From positions 1 to 64,000 of the forward strand of contig CALMYJ010000005.1 of assembly GCA_937873715.1 (NCBI GenBank): 64,000 nucleotides of DNA. The letters are read 5' to 3'. This DNA comes from an uncultured Chitinophagaceae bacterium (GTDB taxonomy: Bacteria > Bacteroidota > Bacteroidia > Chitinophagales > Chitinophagaceae). This document shows positions 16,311 to 24,868 of this stretch, in pieces. The position numbers and the translations under genes are program-made. Below the pieces are notes generated by a model, which was given only the letters and a program-made list of their open reading frames with translations, was not told the DNA's origin and ran no database searches. Each line of letters opens with the position of its first letter. The first letter of the stretch is position 1.

Positions 16311-18167
16311 ATGAAGAATATACTTGTAGTACTGGTATTTTGTTGTACTGCCTTGCAGGCGCAGGTAGTGCTGCCCATAACCCGGGATGTAGGGGAACTG
16401 TATCGTACGGGTACCCGTACCCGTGATGGTAAGCCCGGAAAAAACTATTGGCAAAATACGGCCGACTATACCATTGCCGTGCAGTACAATCCTGCAACCA
16501 GGCTGGTAACCGGTACCGAAGAAATTGTGTATTATAACAATAGTCCGAACCCACTGGCCGAAATAGTTTTTAAACTGTATCCCAACCTGTACCAGCAGGG
16601 TAATACAAGGGATATGCCAATAGATGCAGCAGACGCCGGTGAGGGTGTACTGGTAGACAGCCTGTACATCAACGGGAAAAAGGCTGGTCGTATCAGGATA
16701 ATCGGCACCAATATGACGGTGGGCGGCTTAAAAATTGAGGCAGGGAAATCGGTAAAACTAGCGCTGAAATTTCAATATACACTCAATAAAAAATCGCATA
16801 TACGTACCGGTGAAATTGAAGAAAATGCAGCTTTCATTGCGTATTTCTTTCCCCGGATTGCGGTGTACGACGACCTTGATGGCTGGAACAAAAAACCCTA
16901 CCTCGGTACAGCAGAATTTTATAACGACTTCTGCAACTTTGATGTATCAGTAACAGTGCCCAAAAACTTTATCGTATGGGCTACCGGCGATTTGCAAAAC
17001 TGCAGCGAAGTATTAACTGAAAAGTATTGTAAAAAACTGCAGGCAGCCGAACTTGAAGACAGTGTAGTGTTTATTGCAGATGAAAACGAAATAAAAGCAG
17101 GTGCAGTTACGGCAGCAAACGATTTTAATACCTGGCGTTTTTCAGCCAAAAATGTAGTTGATTTTGTATTTGCCGTAAGCGACCATTACGTATGGAATGC
17201 CAGCAGCCTGGTGGTAGATTCGCTAACAGGCAGGCGTACAAGGGTAGATGCTGTTTTTAATACGGCACACAAAGATTATTTTGAAGTGATACACTATGCC
17301 AGGCAAACGGTACACCTGATGAGCCATGTTTTTCCAAAATGGCCTTTTCCCTACAGCCATATTACGGTGTTCGACGGGCTTGACCAGATGGAGTACCCGA
17401 TGATGATTAACGATAATCCCGTAGAAACAAAAGCCGATGGCATTACCCTCACCGTTCATGAAATTTTTCATACCATGTTTCCTTTTTACATGGGGGTAAA
17501 TGAAACCAAGTACGGCTGGATGGATGAAGGCTGGGCTACACTGGGCGAATGGCTGCTGTCAAATATGATTGATACAACCCTTTTTGATGATTATGGTATG
17601 GCTGCTGTCAGCCAGTTTTCGGGCAAAGAACAGGATGTGCCGGTAACGCAGCTTACCACTATGCAGCAGGGTACAGCATTTTTTGTAAACTCGTATCCCC
17701 GCCCGGCACTGGGTTATTTGTATGTAAAAAATATGCTGGGTGATAGTTTGTTTTTGAAAGGCCTGCATTACTACATCAAACAGTGGAATGGCAAACACCC
17801 CTTACCGCTCGATTTTTTTAATTGTATGAATACCGGCAGCGGTAAAAACCTGGATTGGTTTTGGAAAAAATGGTTTTATGATACCGGCTACCCCGATTTG
17901 GCCATAGTTAGTGTTTCCAATACTACCGTTAATAAAAAAATTATTATCGAATCAAAAGGAAATAAGCCTGTACCCGTGGATGTTAGTATCACATTTGCCG
18001 ATGGCAGCATACAGCAATTGCACCGCAGTATTGCCGTATGGGAAAAAGGAAATAGCAGGCTGGTATTGAATTTAAGCACACCAGGGAAAATAAAAAAAAT
18101 TGAACTGGGCAGCATGTATGTGCCCGATATCAATATGGAAGATAATGTGTGGCAAAGCCCCAATTGA
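16311..18167 (+). CDS. M1 family metallopeptidase (exported)
   Basis: 618 residues with a signal peptide (residues 1-18, ending LQAQ). The gluzincin site is HEIFH at 383-387 and the third zinc ligand Glu406 in MDEGWA, matching the HExxH-x18-E spacing. The early beta-rich domain (from about residue 55) resembles the aminopeptidase N N-terminal domain. It probably trims peptides in the periplasm. The gene is preceded by a terminator and followed by tmRNA. Confidence 0.9.
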   Translation: MKNILVVLVFCCTALQAQVVLPITRDVGELYRTGTRTRDGKPGKNYWQNTADYTIAVQYNPATRLVTGTEEIVYYNNSPNPLAEIVFKLYPNLYQQGNTRDMPIDAADAGEGVLVDSLYINGKKAGRIRIIGTNMTVGGLKIEAGKSVKLALKFQYTLNKKSHIRTGEIEENAAFIAYFFPRIAVYDDLDGWNKKPYLGTAEFYNDFCNFDVSVTVPKNFIVWATGDLQNCSEVLTEKYCKKLQAAELEDSVVFIADENEIKAGAVTAANDFNTWRFSAKNVVDFVFAVSDHYVWNASSLVVDSLTGRRTRVDAVFNTAHKDYFEVIHYARQTVHLMSHVFPKWPFPYSHITVFDGLDQMEYPMMINDNPVETKADGITLTVHEIFHTMFPFYMGVNETKYGWMDEGWATLGEWLLSNMIDTTLFDDYGMAAVSQFSGKEQDVPVTQLTTMQQGTAFFVNSYPRPALGYLYVKNMLGDSLFLKGLHYYIKQWNGKHPLPLDFFNCMNTGSGKNLDWFWKKWFYDTGYPDLAIVSVSNTTVNKKIIIESKGNKPVPVDVSITFADGSIQQLHRSIAVWEKGNSRLVLNLSTPGKIKKIELGSMYVPDINMEDNVWQSPN

Positions 18168-18295
18168 GTGAATGCAGCAGGGTGCCGGTGTATAAATGCG
18201 GTACAACATCTTTCAAATTCAAATCGGCAAATAATGTATTAATTTTGCCTGTTCAGGTTGAATTGAAATCATATACCCACTTCATCAACCTACAC

Positions 18296-18668
18296 GGGGC
18301 TGACCGGTTTTGACAGCATAGTTCTTTGTAAGTATAAGCATGTAATGCGTTGCGTAATTAGCATTTCAATCTGAATACGAAAACTTTAAATGGCAATACT
18401 CAGTATGCCATGGCTGCTTAATCGATAGATTAACAACCATTAGGGCCGCCGGGCAGGTCAGTTCTGTTACCATGCCCCGCCGCCGACTCAAAAACAAAAC
18501 GGAATGCTGCCCTGTAATGAAGTGCACAGGGCTTAAGACTATTCTTCTACGCATACAGTTGGTTGGCCGGGTTCCTGCTGTATGCCGACAAATAATAACC
18601 GGATAAACATGTAGAAGGCTTACGGCGAATATGTTTGGACCAGGGTTCGAATCCCTGCAGCTCCACCA
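18296..18668 (+). ncRNA. ssrA: tmRNA (SsrA)
   Basis: The acceptor GGGGCTGACC at the 5' end pairs with GCAGCTCC and CCA is encoded. The T arm reads AGGGTTCGAATCCCT. The internal tag frame at 18392-18421 is GGC AAT ACT CAG TAT GCC ATG GCT GCT TAA, giving GNTQYAMAA, in the style of Bacteroidota tags that end in YALAA or YAMAA. Several pseudoknot-forming segments lie between the tag and the 3' end. It rescues stalled ribosomes together with SmpB. Confidence 0.95.
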
Positions 18669-18673
18669 ATGAT

Positions 18674-18705
18674 AAAAGCATGACAATACTGTCATGCTTT
18701 TTTGT
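18674..18705 (+). terminator. Terminator of tmRNA
   Basis: AAAAGCATGAC pairs with GTCATGCTTTT around AATACT and runs into TTTTT, starting six bases after the tmRNA CCA. Confidence 0.88.
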
Positions 18706-18723
18706 TGGTTTATTACACAGGCT

Positions 18724-20895
18724 TTATTTAACCATTACCTGTACAATAGTTGACGGAGAATTATTGCTGTTGCTTATTTCCAGCAGGTAATTACCGGCTG
18801 CAAGTGTTATAGCAGGCTTTAGCGTTAGTGCAGCGGAGCCACCCTGGTGAGCAGTGCTGTATTCATACAAGACCCTGCCATCTGTACTCATTAGCCTGAA
18901 CTGGTACCTGCCGGCAGGATATTGCTTAAGCTGTACCTGCACAATGTTGTTTTGTACAGGGTTGGGATAAACACTGATTTTTCCCATAGCCGCATCATCC
19001 ATTTTTATTTTCACAACATTGCTGTATTTAATTTCACCGCTTACAGTGGTGTATAGTACACGGTAAAATACAAAGCCAGCCTGCAGCATCGCATCCTTTG
19101 CAAGGTATTGTTCGAGGCCGGTTGCCAGCAATGTAGTGAGTGTGGTAAAATGGATGCCATCAGTTGATTTTTCAACCGTGTATTTCGTTATGCCGGTTTC
19201 GTCGGGCATCATCCAATTGATGTGCACCTGCTGTTGTTGTTGTACCGCAGAAATGGCAATATTGTTATCGGGCAGTACAACCAGTTTTTTAAATACAACC
19301 CTAAAGCGATTGACAGCGGCAGATGCACTATTACCATCTACTAAAAACGGTATGGAGCTGTTTTGCGTTAGCGAAACAGGCACACTTGTTTTAAGGTAAT
19401 TGTCTTCAAGCCATGCAGTAAGGGTGATATCCGTAATGCCTGAAGGGTTAAATTCAAGCAGGTAAGCCCTTTTGCTGGTACGTTGTAACCTTAAAAAGAT
19501 TGTATCGTTTTCAGTGGGCATTGGGCTTCGCTCTGCTGTTAATGGATAATTATCTTTAAGTATGGCGAGTGTTTCATTAATGTTGGCATACTTGAGTGCA
19601 TCATCCCGGTCAATGCCTTTACTGTATTGATCATTATATTCCAGCAGCACGCCGTCGGCTGGTATGCTGTTTGCACCGCCATTGTCAAGGTGTAATACTA
19701 TCCTGAGGCTTTGTGTGCTGTTGTGGGTGCCTGAGCCAGCGCCGGGCCTGAACAGTTTGTTGTTATTGCCGTCTGATTTGCTGTTTTCAGCAAAGCTGAT
19801 GCCGGCACTGCCGTTGCTAAGCGTTTCCACAAAAAAAGCCTGGCTGGATTGTATATGCTGTGTTTGGCTGGAAGCCAGTATCGATTTTGTAAATACGCCA
19901 TCGTTGTCTAAATCATCCAGCATTACGTAGGCACCTAATTCATTCAGGAGAGGATCCCATATATAAAAACGTTTTACCAGGTTGGTACGGTTTATTTTAT
20001 TAAAATCAACCGGCGATGCAAATGGATTACCGATAAGCGTATAGCCACCAGCGGTAGCCGCAGCAGTAAATGTTTGTGTGCCCACCTGCAGTTTGCCATT
20101 GCTCCTTAACGTGGTATTGTTACTGTTAGGCAGGTAAAAGTTATTGTAATCCCTGTCGCCACGTACAAAAAGGAAGTAGCCTGTATTATCAGCGCTGCCG
20201 TTATTACCCGGGGATAACGGTTGCTTGGTATTTACAATATTTTCGAGCGCTTGTGTGGCAGTGTTCCATTTTTTCATGGATGCATTGTTCAGCGGACTGG
20301 GGTCAAGGCCATTGCCACCCGGGCCCGTAGGGTTAGGCCCGGTTATACTGGTGTGAAGGCCCGGCGTATAAATACCTTTGTTTTGCCAACTCTCAAAAAT
20401 ACTGGTGGTGGCCGTAAGCGGCGATGTTACCAGCCGCCAGGCCCTGCGGTTTGGGAAATACCTTTCCACGATAGCTTTACCGTGAATATTGGCCCCAGCC
20501 GGTACAGCATCTACTCTTGCAGTAAGCAGGCTGTCTGATTTTAATATAAGGTTACTGTCGGCATATAAATTACCATTGTATACACCCAGCACATGCCGAA
20601 CGGTGGTTGAAGCTTTCAGGACGGCGCCCATAGACGATTTATTTATGGTAAGATTATACAGCATCGTGTTGCTGTTGCCGCCGAGGTAGGCTGTGCTGCT
20701 GTCTTTTTGCCCGGTAAAGTGTACGGTGCTGTTGCCCTCCAATATTTCGCCGTTATTGATAAGAGCTGAATTGCGTATTACCAGCGATACATTTCCTTTT
20801 AGTACCAGTTTACTGCCAGGGCCAACCGTAAGGGACTGACCCCGGGCAGCACCTGTCAGCAGCAGCAACAGGCTAATTTGTAGATATGCTTTCAT
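18724..20895 (-). CDS. Secreted protein with type IX secretion sorting domain
   Basis: About 723 residues from the ATG at 20895, which leads into a signal peptide (MKAYLQISLLLLLTG...ARGQ). The N-terminal part has repeated short beta strands (LVLKGNVSLVIRN, STVHFTGQ), then a long beta-rich body. The last 80 residues begin ISVYPNPVQNN and contain RLMSTDGRVLYEY, the type A T9SS C-terminal sorting domain, so the mature protein should be carried across the outer membrane and attached or released. It sits 25 bases downstream of the fibre gene on the same strand. Function of the body is not recognised. Confidence 0.85.
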   Translation of the reverse strand: MKAYLQISLLLLLTGAARGQSLTVGPGSKLVLKGNVSLVIRNSALINNGEILEGNSTVHFTGQKDSSTAYLGGNSNTMLYNLTINKSSMGAVLKASTTVRHVLGVYNGNLYADSNLILKSDSLLTARVDAVPAGANIHGKAIVERYFPNRRAWRLVTSPLTATTSIFESWQNKGIYTPGLHTSITGPNPTGPGGNGLDPSPLNNASMKKWNTATQALENIVNTKQPLSPGNNGSADNTGYFLFVRGDRDYNNFYLPNSNNTTLRSNGKLQVGTQTFTAAATAGGYTLIGNPFASPVDFNKINRTNLVKRFYIWDPLLNELGAYVMLDDLDNDGVFTKSILASSQTQHIQSSQAFFVETLSNGSAGISFAENSKSDGNNNKLFRPGAGSGTHNSTQSLRIVLHLDNGGANSIPADGVLLEYNDQYSKGIDRDDALKYANINETLAILKDNYPLTAERSPMPTENDTIFLRLQRTSKRAYLLEFNPSGITDITLTAWLEDNYLKTSVPVSLTQNSSIPFLVDGNSASAAVNRFRVVFKKLVVLPDNNIAISAVQQQQQVHINWMMPDETGITKYTVEKSTDGIHFTTLTTLLATGLEQYLAKDAMLQAGFVFYRVLYTTVSGEIKYSNVVKIKMDDAAMGKISVYPNPVQNNIVQVQLKQYPAGRYQFRLMSTDGRVLYEYSTAHQGGSAALTLKPAITLAAGNYLLEISNSNNSPSTIVQVMVK

Positions 20896-20920
20896 GTTAG
20901 TGTCCTGGAAGGTTAGGTCA

Positions 20921-23900
20921 TTATTTAGCACCGGCTTTTTTACCTTCAAGTGCTTCAATGCGTTGCAGGAGTTGTTTGAGTAAGGCAGCATTGTCCTTTT
21001 TTTCCTGCTCTGCTTCGGTTTGTAATTTTTCTATAAGCTGCTGTTGTTCTTTAAAGGCATTTACATAAGCCACCAGTATCGGGTGTATGTTAAAGCTCAG
21101 GTAACCGTCTTCTTCTTCTGTTACTGCTTCAGGAAAAATCTTTTGTACTTCCTGTGCCGAAAAGCCGTAAGCCTGTGGTATATGCGACAGCTTGCGTTTA
21201 TTGCCTTTGGCATAATGGTACATAATGGTATTCAATTGCAGTATTTCCTTAAGGCCACGTTTGTACGGGCCATCAATGGTTTTAAGCCTCACATCCGAAG
21301 TGGTAGACCAGGTGCTCGTGGTAAGTTTTGCAGCACCATCACCTGATAAATGTAACTGGTAGGTTGGCGCAGCCACACCAATGCCCACCCGGTATGAATT
21401 CAAGTCCACCGTCATTACACTATTACCTGCACTTAAAAAAGCAAACCGGTCAGTATTGTCCTGGTATTGCAGGCCATAGTTAGGGTATGCCGGGCTGTGT
21501 GCAAACAGCATTCTGTTGGCATTGGAACTCCCGGATTTAAACAAATAATTCATCACCGTTACACTGTTATCGTACTGCACTGTGCCGCTGCTGCCCACCG
21601 AAAATTTGTTGGCAACGGATAAAGTAGAGTCGGGGTTAATGGTGTTCATACCGGTACGCTGGTTATATAAATCAACGGTTAAAACATTATTACTGTTGCC
21701 AAGAAAACTGAATTTATCAGAAGCATCAAGGTACTGTAATCCCCAGGTGGGATAGCCGGGGCTGTGTGCCAGTACCATCCTGTTGGCATTGGCGTCGCCA
21801 GACTTAAACATGTAGTTCATCACAGGTACGCTGTTATCATATTGAACTGTGCCGCTGCTGCCCACCGAAAACTTGTTGGCAACAGATAAGCTTGAATCGG
21901 GTGTGGTAGTGCCGATGCCAACCCTGGTGCTGGCACTGGCACCATTTACACCATTGATGCTTCCTAAAACCAGGCTATTGTTTTGTGCAACCAGTGCATT
22001 GGCACCAATAGCCGTTGCATTGGTAAGGTTTGCTGCCGAGGTATTAGCCAGGTAACCAATAGCCGTATTGGTAGATCCGGTGGTATTGGCTGATAAAGCA
22101 CTATCTCCCAGCGCAACATTTCGATGCCCGTTGGTATTATTTAGCAGTGCGTAATTGCCGGTTGCAGTATTGTAGGCCCCGGTATTATTATTACGCAGCG
22201 TAAAAGTGCCTACAGCCAGGTTGCCATCTGCATTGTTGGTAAAGAGGGCACTATCGCCTACGGCTATGTTATAATTATATACATTCGAATAGCCTAATGC
22301 CCTTGTACCTACGGCTACATTACCTGTGCCGGTAGTATTGCTGAATAAAGATCCAATACCTAAAGTGGTATTGCTTCTGCCCGTTGTGGTATAATACATG
22401 GTGTACGCACCAATGCCGGTATTTTCAATACCGGTTAAGGAATCGGCACTGGCGCCATAACCTGCACCTGCACCTACAAATGTGTTGCGTTCCCCCATGT
22501 TTTTATAACCGGCTATGTAGCCAATTGAAGTGGTTTCGTTTACGTACAGGTTGGTGGTAGGTAAGCCTGCCTGTGCGCCGGATGCATAAAAACCAATAGC
22601 TGTATTATGCCTGCCGCCTTTGCCCATCATAGCGCCGCGGCCAATAGCAACGTTGTACATCGAAGAATCGGTAAATTCAAGTGCACCTACACCTATAGCT
22701 GTATTTTGATCGGGGTTTTTAGCGTATCGCAGCGAACGCCAGCCCATAGCCGTATTAGCTTCACCGGTTTGATCAAAGAACATGGATTCGAAACCAACGG
22801 CAGTGTTATTATTGTTTCTTAAATGATTGAACATAGACCATGTACCCAGGGCTACATTATTATAGCCCGAAGTATCATTAAATAATGCTTCAACACCTAT
22901 GGCAACATTGTTATTGCCGTGCTTATGGTTAAACATAGCATTTACCCCAAGTGCGGTATTCCAGGCACCGGTGATATCGTTACGCAAAGCACTTGTGCCT
23001 AAAGCAGTATTGGAGTTGCCCCTTTTATGGTTGTACATACTGAGGTAACCAACAGCGGTATTGTACAGACCCGATGTATCATTGCGTAGTGCACCGGCAC
23101 CTATAGCCGTTTGTCCCCAGTAACGGGTAAGGCGAAGTGCATCATTGCCCACAGCAGTATTGTCAAACATTTGTGCAGGATTCAGTTCGTTTGCCGCTTC
23201 ATGCATAGCGGCATTGCCGATAGCAGTATTATTGATGCCGGTGGTGTTTTTGCTGAGGCTGTATGCACCCAGTGAAGTGTTGGCACCACCGGTGGTATTG
23301 CTGTCCTGGCTCAGGTATCCTATAGCAGTATTGGGGTACCCGGCTGTGGTATTTTGCAGTGCCCAGTTGCCGATGGCCATGTGCCGTGTGCTGTTGTCGG
23401 CTTTTGCCAAAGCTTTAAAGCCTATGGCTACATTATCGCTGCCAATTGTAAAGTTGAGCGCCGAGTCGCCAATAGCAATATTCCTTTTATAGGCAGTATT
23501 AGCTGGCACATCGCTGTTGTAATAACCGGCACCCATCAGGGCATTGGTGCCAATGGCCACATTTTTACTGCCTGTATTGGCATAGTATCCTGCCTGGAAA
23601 CCCATATAAGTATTTTCAACGCCAAGCTGGCTATTGCTTTGCAGGTAACTGTTAAAGTAACCGGCCCTGAAGCCAACGGCCACATTACTGTTCCTGTTGT
23701 TAAACAACAGCGCATTGTAGCCTACTGCTACATTTCTTGAGGAGTCGTTTACATATAGCGCATCATGGCCTACAGCCACATTGTAATTGGCACTGTCGGC
23801 ATAGCGGAGTGCAGAAGTACCAATAGCTATATTTCCAATACCCTTTTTGGTTACTTCCATACTGTGGCTACCAATGGCCACATTGTACATCCCGTCTTTA

Positions 23901-24556
23901 AGTAAGCTCAGGCTGTTGCCACCCACAGCAGTATTATGAGAACCTGTTTCAAATGTTGCGAGGGCATTGCTGCCTGCAGCAGTATTGTGTATGCCTGTTA
24001 CGGCGGCGCTGCCTTTTAAAGCCCGGTAGCCCAACCCTGTATTGTCAGTACCACTGGTAATGTTGTTCAGGGTGCTGTCGCCAAAGCCGGTATTTCTTTT
24101 TCCACTGGCATTTACGCCTGAACCACCGCCTATAAAAAAGTTATTGGTGCTGGTGTTCAGTTGGCCTACAGGTAAATTATTCTGGCGCAGCATAATGGGT
24201 TTGTTGTCGGTAGTGCCCAGGAAGTGCAGGGTAGAATCCGTACCTGCGTTGCCGGTAGTAAGCCAGCCGGCCGGTGCGCCGCTGCCCGCCAGCCATTGCC
24301 ACTGGGTGCCATTGTAGTAATGAAAGCCAATACTATCAGGCCCTGTTTGATACAGCAGTAAGCCTTCGGCAGGCAGTGCAATAGCATTTTTTTGTGCCTT
24401 GGTCATCCGGGGCATTAGTAAACCACGGGTGGTAGAGCTGATGTCGAGCATGGCGCTGGTGTCAGGCTCGATGCCTGTTTCGTTGATGGCGATATTTTGC
24501 GCCTGTGCTGCAAACGAAAGGGTAAGCAGCAGGGATAAGGTAACAATTGATTTCAT
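20921..24556 (-). CDS. Repeat-rich surface fibre protein with C-terminal S74 chaperone domain
   Basis: 1211 residues with a signal peptide (ends AAQAQ). Residues from about 150 to 870 contain about 40 units around N(T/V)A(I/V)Gxx(A/S)(L/M), spaced about 14 to 25 residues apart, like the left-handed beta-roll heads of YadA-type trimeric adhesins. Two tandem units of about 87 residues follow, each starting DSxLSVANKFSVG. The C-terminus has SDVRLK, the Ser/Lys site of the self-cleaving intramolecular chaperone (peptidase S74) of phage tail spikes, then a coiled coil rich in Gln/Glu. It probably trimerises on the cell surface or is exported with the downstream T9SS protein. Confidence 0.85.
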   Translation of the reverse strand: MKSIVTLSLLLTLSFAAQAQNIAINETGIEPDTSAMLDISSTTRGLLMPRMTKAQKNAIALPAEGLLLYQTGPDSIGFHYYNGTQWQWLAGSGAPAGWLTTGNAGTDSTLHFLGTTDNKPIMLRQNNLPVGQLNTSTNNFFIGGGSGVNASGKRNTGFGDSTLNNITSGTDNTGLGYRALKGSAAVTGIHNTAAGSNALATFETGSHNTAVGGNSLSLLKDGMYNVAIGSHSMEVTKKGIGNIAIGTSALRYADSANYNVAVGHDALYVNDSSRNVAVGYNALLFNNRNSNVAVGFRAGYFNSYLQSNSQLGVENTYMGFQAGYYANTGSKNVAIGTNALMGAGYYNSDVPANTAYKRNIAIGDSALNFTIGSDNVAIGFKALAKADNSTRHMAIGNWALQNTTAGYPNTAIGYLSQDSNTTGGANTSLGAYSLSKNTTGINNTAIGNAAMHEAANELNPAQMFDNTAVGNDALRLTRYWGQTAIGAGALRNDTSGLYNTAVGYLSMYNHKRGNSNTALGTSALRNDITGAWNTALGVNAMFNHKHGNNNVAIGVEALFNDTSGYNNVALGTWSMFNHLRNNNNTAVGFESMFFDQTGEANTAMGWRSLRYAKNPDQNTAIGVGALEFTDSSMYNVAIGRGAMMGKGGRHNTAIGFYASGAQAGLPTTNLYVNETTSIGYIAGYKNMGERNTFVGAGAGYGASADSLTGIENTGIGAYTMYYTTTGRSNTTLGIGSLFSNTTGTGNVAVGTRALGYSNVYNYNIAVGDSALFTNNADGNLAVGTFTLRNNNTGAYNTATGNYALLNNTNGHRNVALGDSALSANTTGSTNTAIGYLANTSAANLTNATAIGANALVAQNNSLVLGSINGVNGASASTRVGIGTTTPDSSLSVANKFSVGSSGTVQYDNSVPVMNYMFKSGDANANRMVLAHSPGYPTWGLQYLDASDKFSFLGNSNNVLTVDLYNQRTGMNTINPDSTLSVANKFSVGSSGTVQYDNSVTVMNYLFKSGSSNANRMLFAHSPAYPNYGLQYQDNTDRFAFLSAGNSVMTVDLNSYRVGIGVAAPTYQLHLSGDGAAKLTTSTWSTTSDVRLKTIDGPYKRGLKEILQLNTIMYHYAKGNKRKLSHIPQAYGFSAQEVQKIFPEAVTEEEDGYLSFNIHPILVAYVNAFKEQQQLIEKLQTEAEQEKKDNAALLKQLLQRIEALEGKKAGAK
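21594..21980 (-). repeat. Tandem coding repeat in the fibre gene
   Basis: Two near-identical DNA blocks start near 21857 and 21594 (spacing about 263 bases) and encode the paired LSVANKFSVGSSGTVQYDNS units. They indicate a recent duplication within the shaft region. Confidence 0.6.
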
Positions 24557-24868
24557 GGCTAAATTAAGTCCGCCCTTTGCGTGAAGTGTTTTTCAACTGG
24601 CTATACTTTCACGGTGTAAGGCTTTTGTTAGACGGTTTAAAAAATTTTGATGAAGCAAAGTAACCACGCTGTTAAGGATAAAGCTGGTGGCAACTATTCT
24701 ATGGCATACGTAATTTATTTTCCGGCATAATACCTGCTCAAATACCCGGTATGGTTTAAAAATGAATTTCCTTTTAGCGTAAACCATTTTCCCGATTCGT
24801 TCAGCAGGGCAATATGTATGCAGATAGTTTTGCATCAATATTTTTAAAATAAAAAACTAAAGGGTATT
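24557..24868. other. Intergenic region between divergent fibre and TonB receptor genes
   Basis: 312 bases with no gene I can support. It holds an inverted repeat ATGGTTTA (24751-24758) / TAAACCAT (24780-24787) and a possible -7 element TAGTTTTG at 24825-24832 for the receptor. I looked for a Fur-box-like GATAATGATAATC pattern and did not see one. Confidence 0.5.

Noticed and set aside
18366..18695. 109-codon minus-strand reading frame with a common RDSNPGP-like segment
   Set aside because: It is the antisense of the tmRNA gene. This peptide is a known false gene in tmRNA and tRNA regions.
21980..24100. Regular short repeats that could suggest a CRISPR array
   Set aside because: The repeats are coding, degenerate at DNA level and correspond to N(T/V)A(I/V)G units of the fibre protein.
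24593..24838. 81-codon minus-strand frame upstream of the fibre gene
   Set aside because: No domain, no recognisable start context, and it covers the receptor promoter region.
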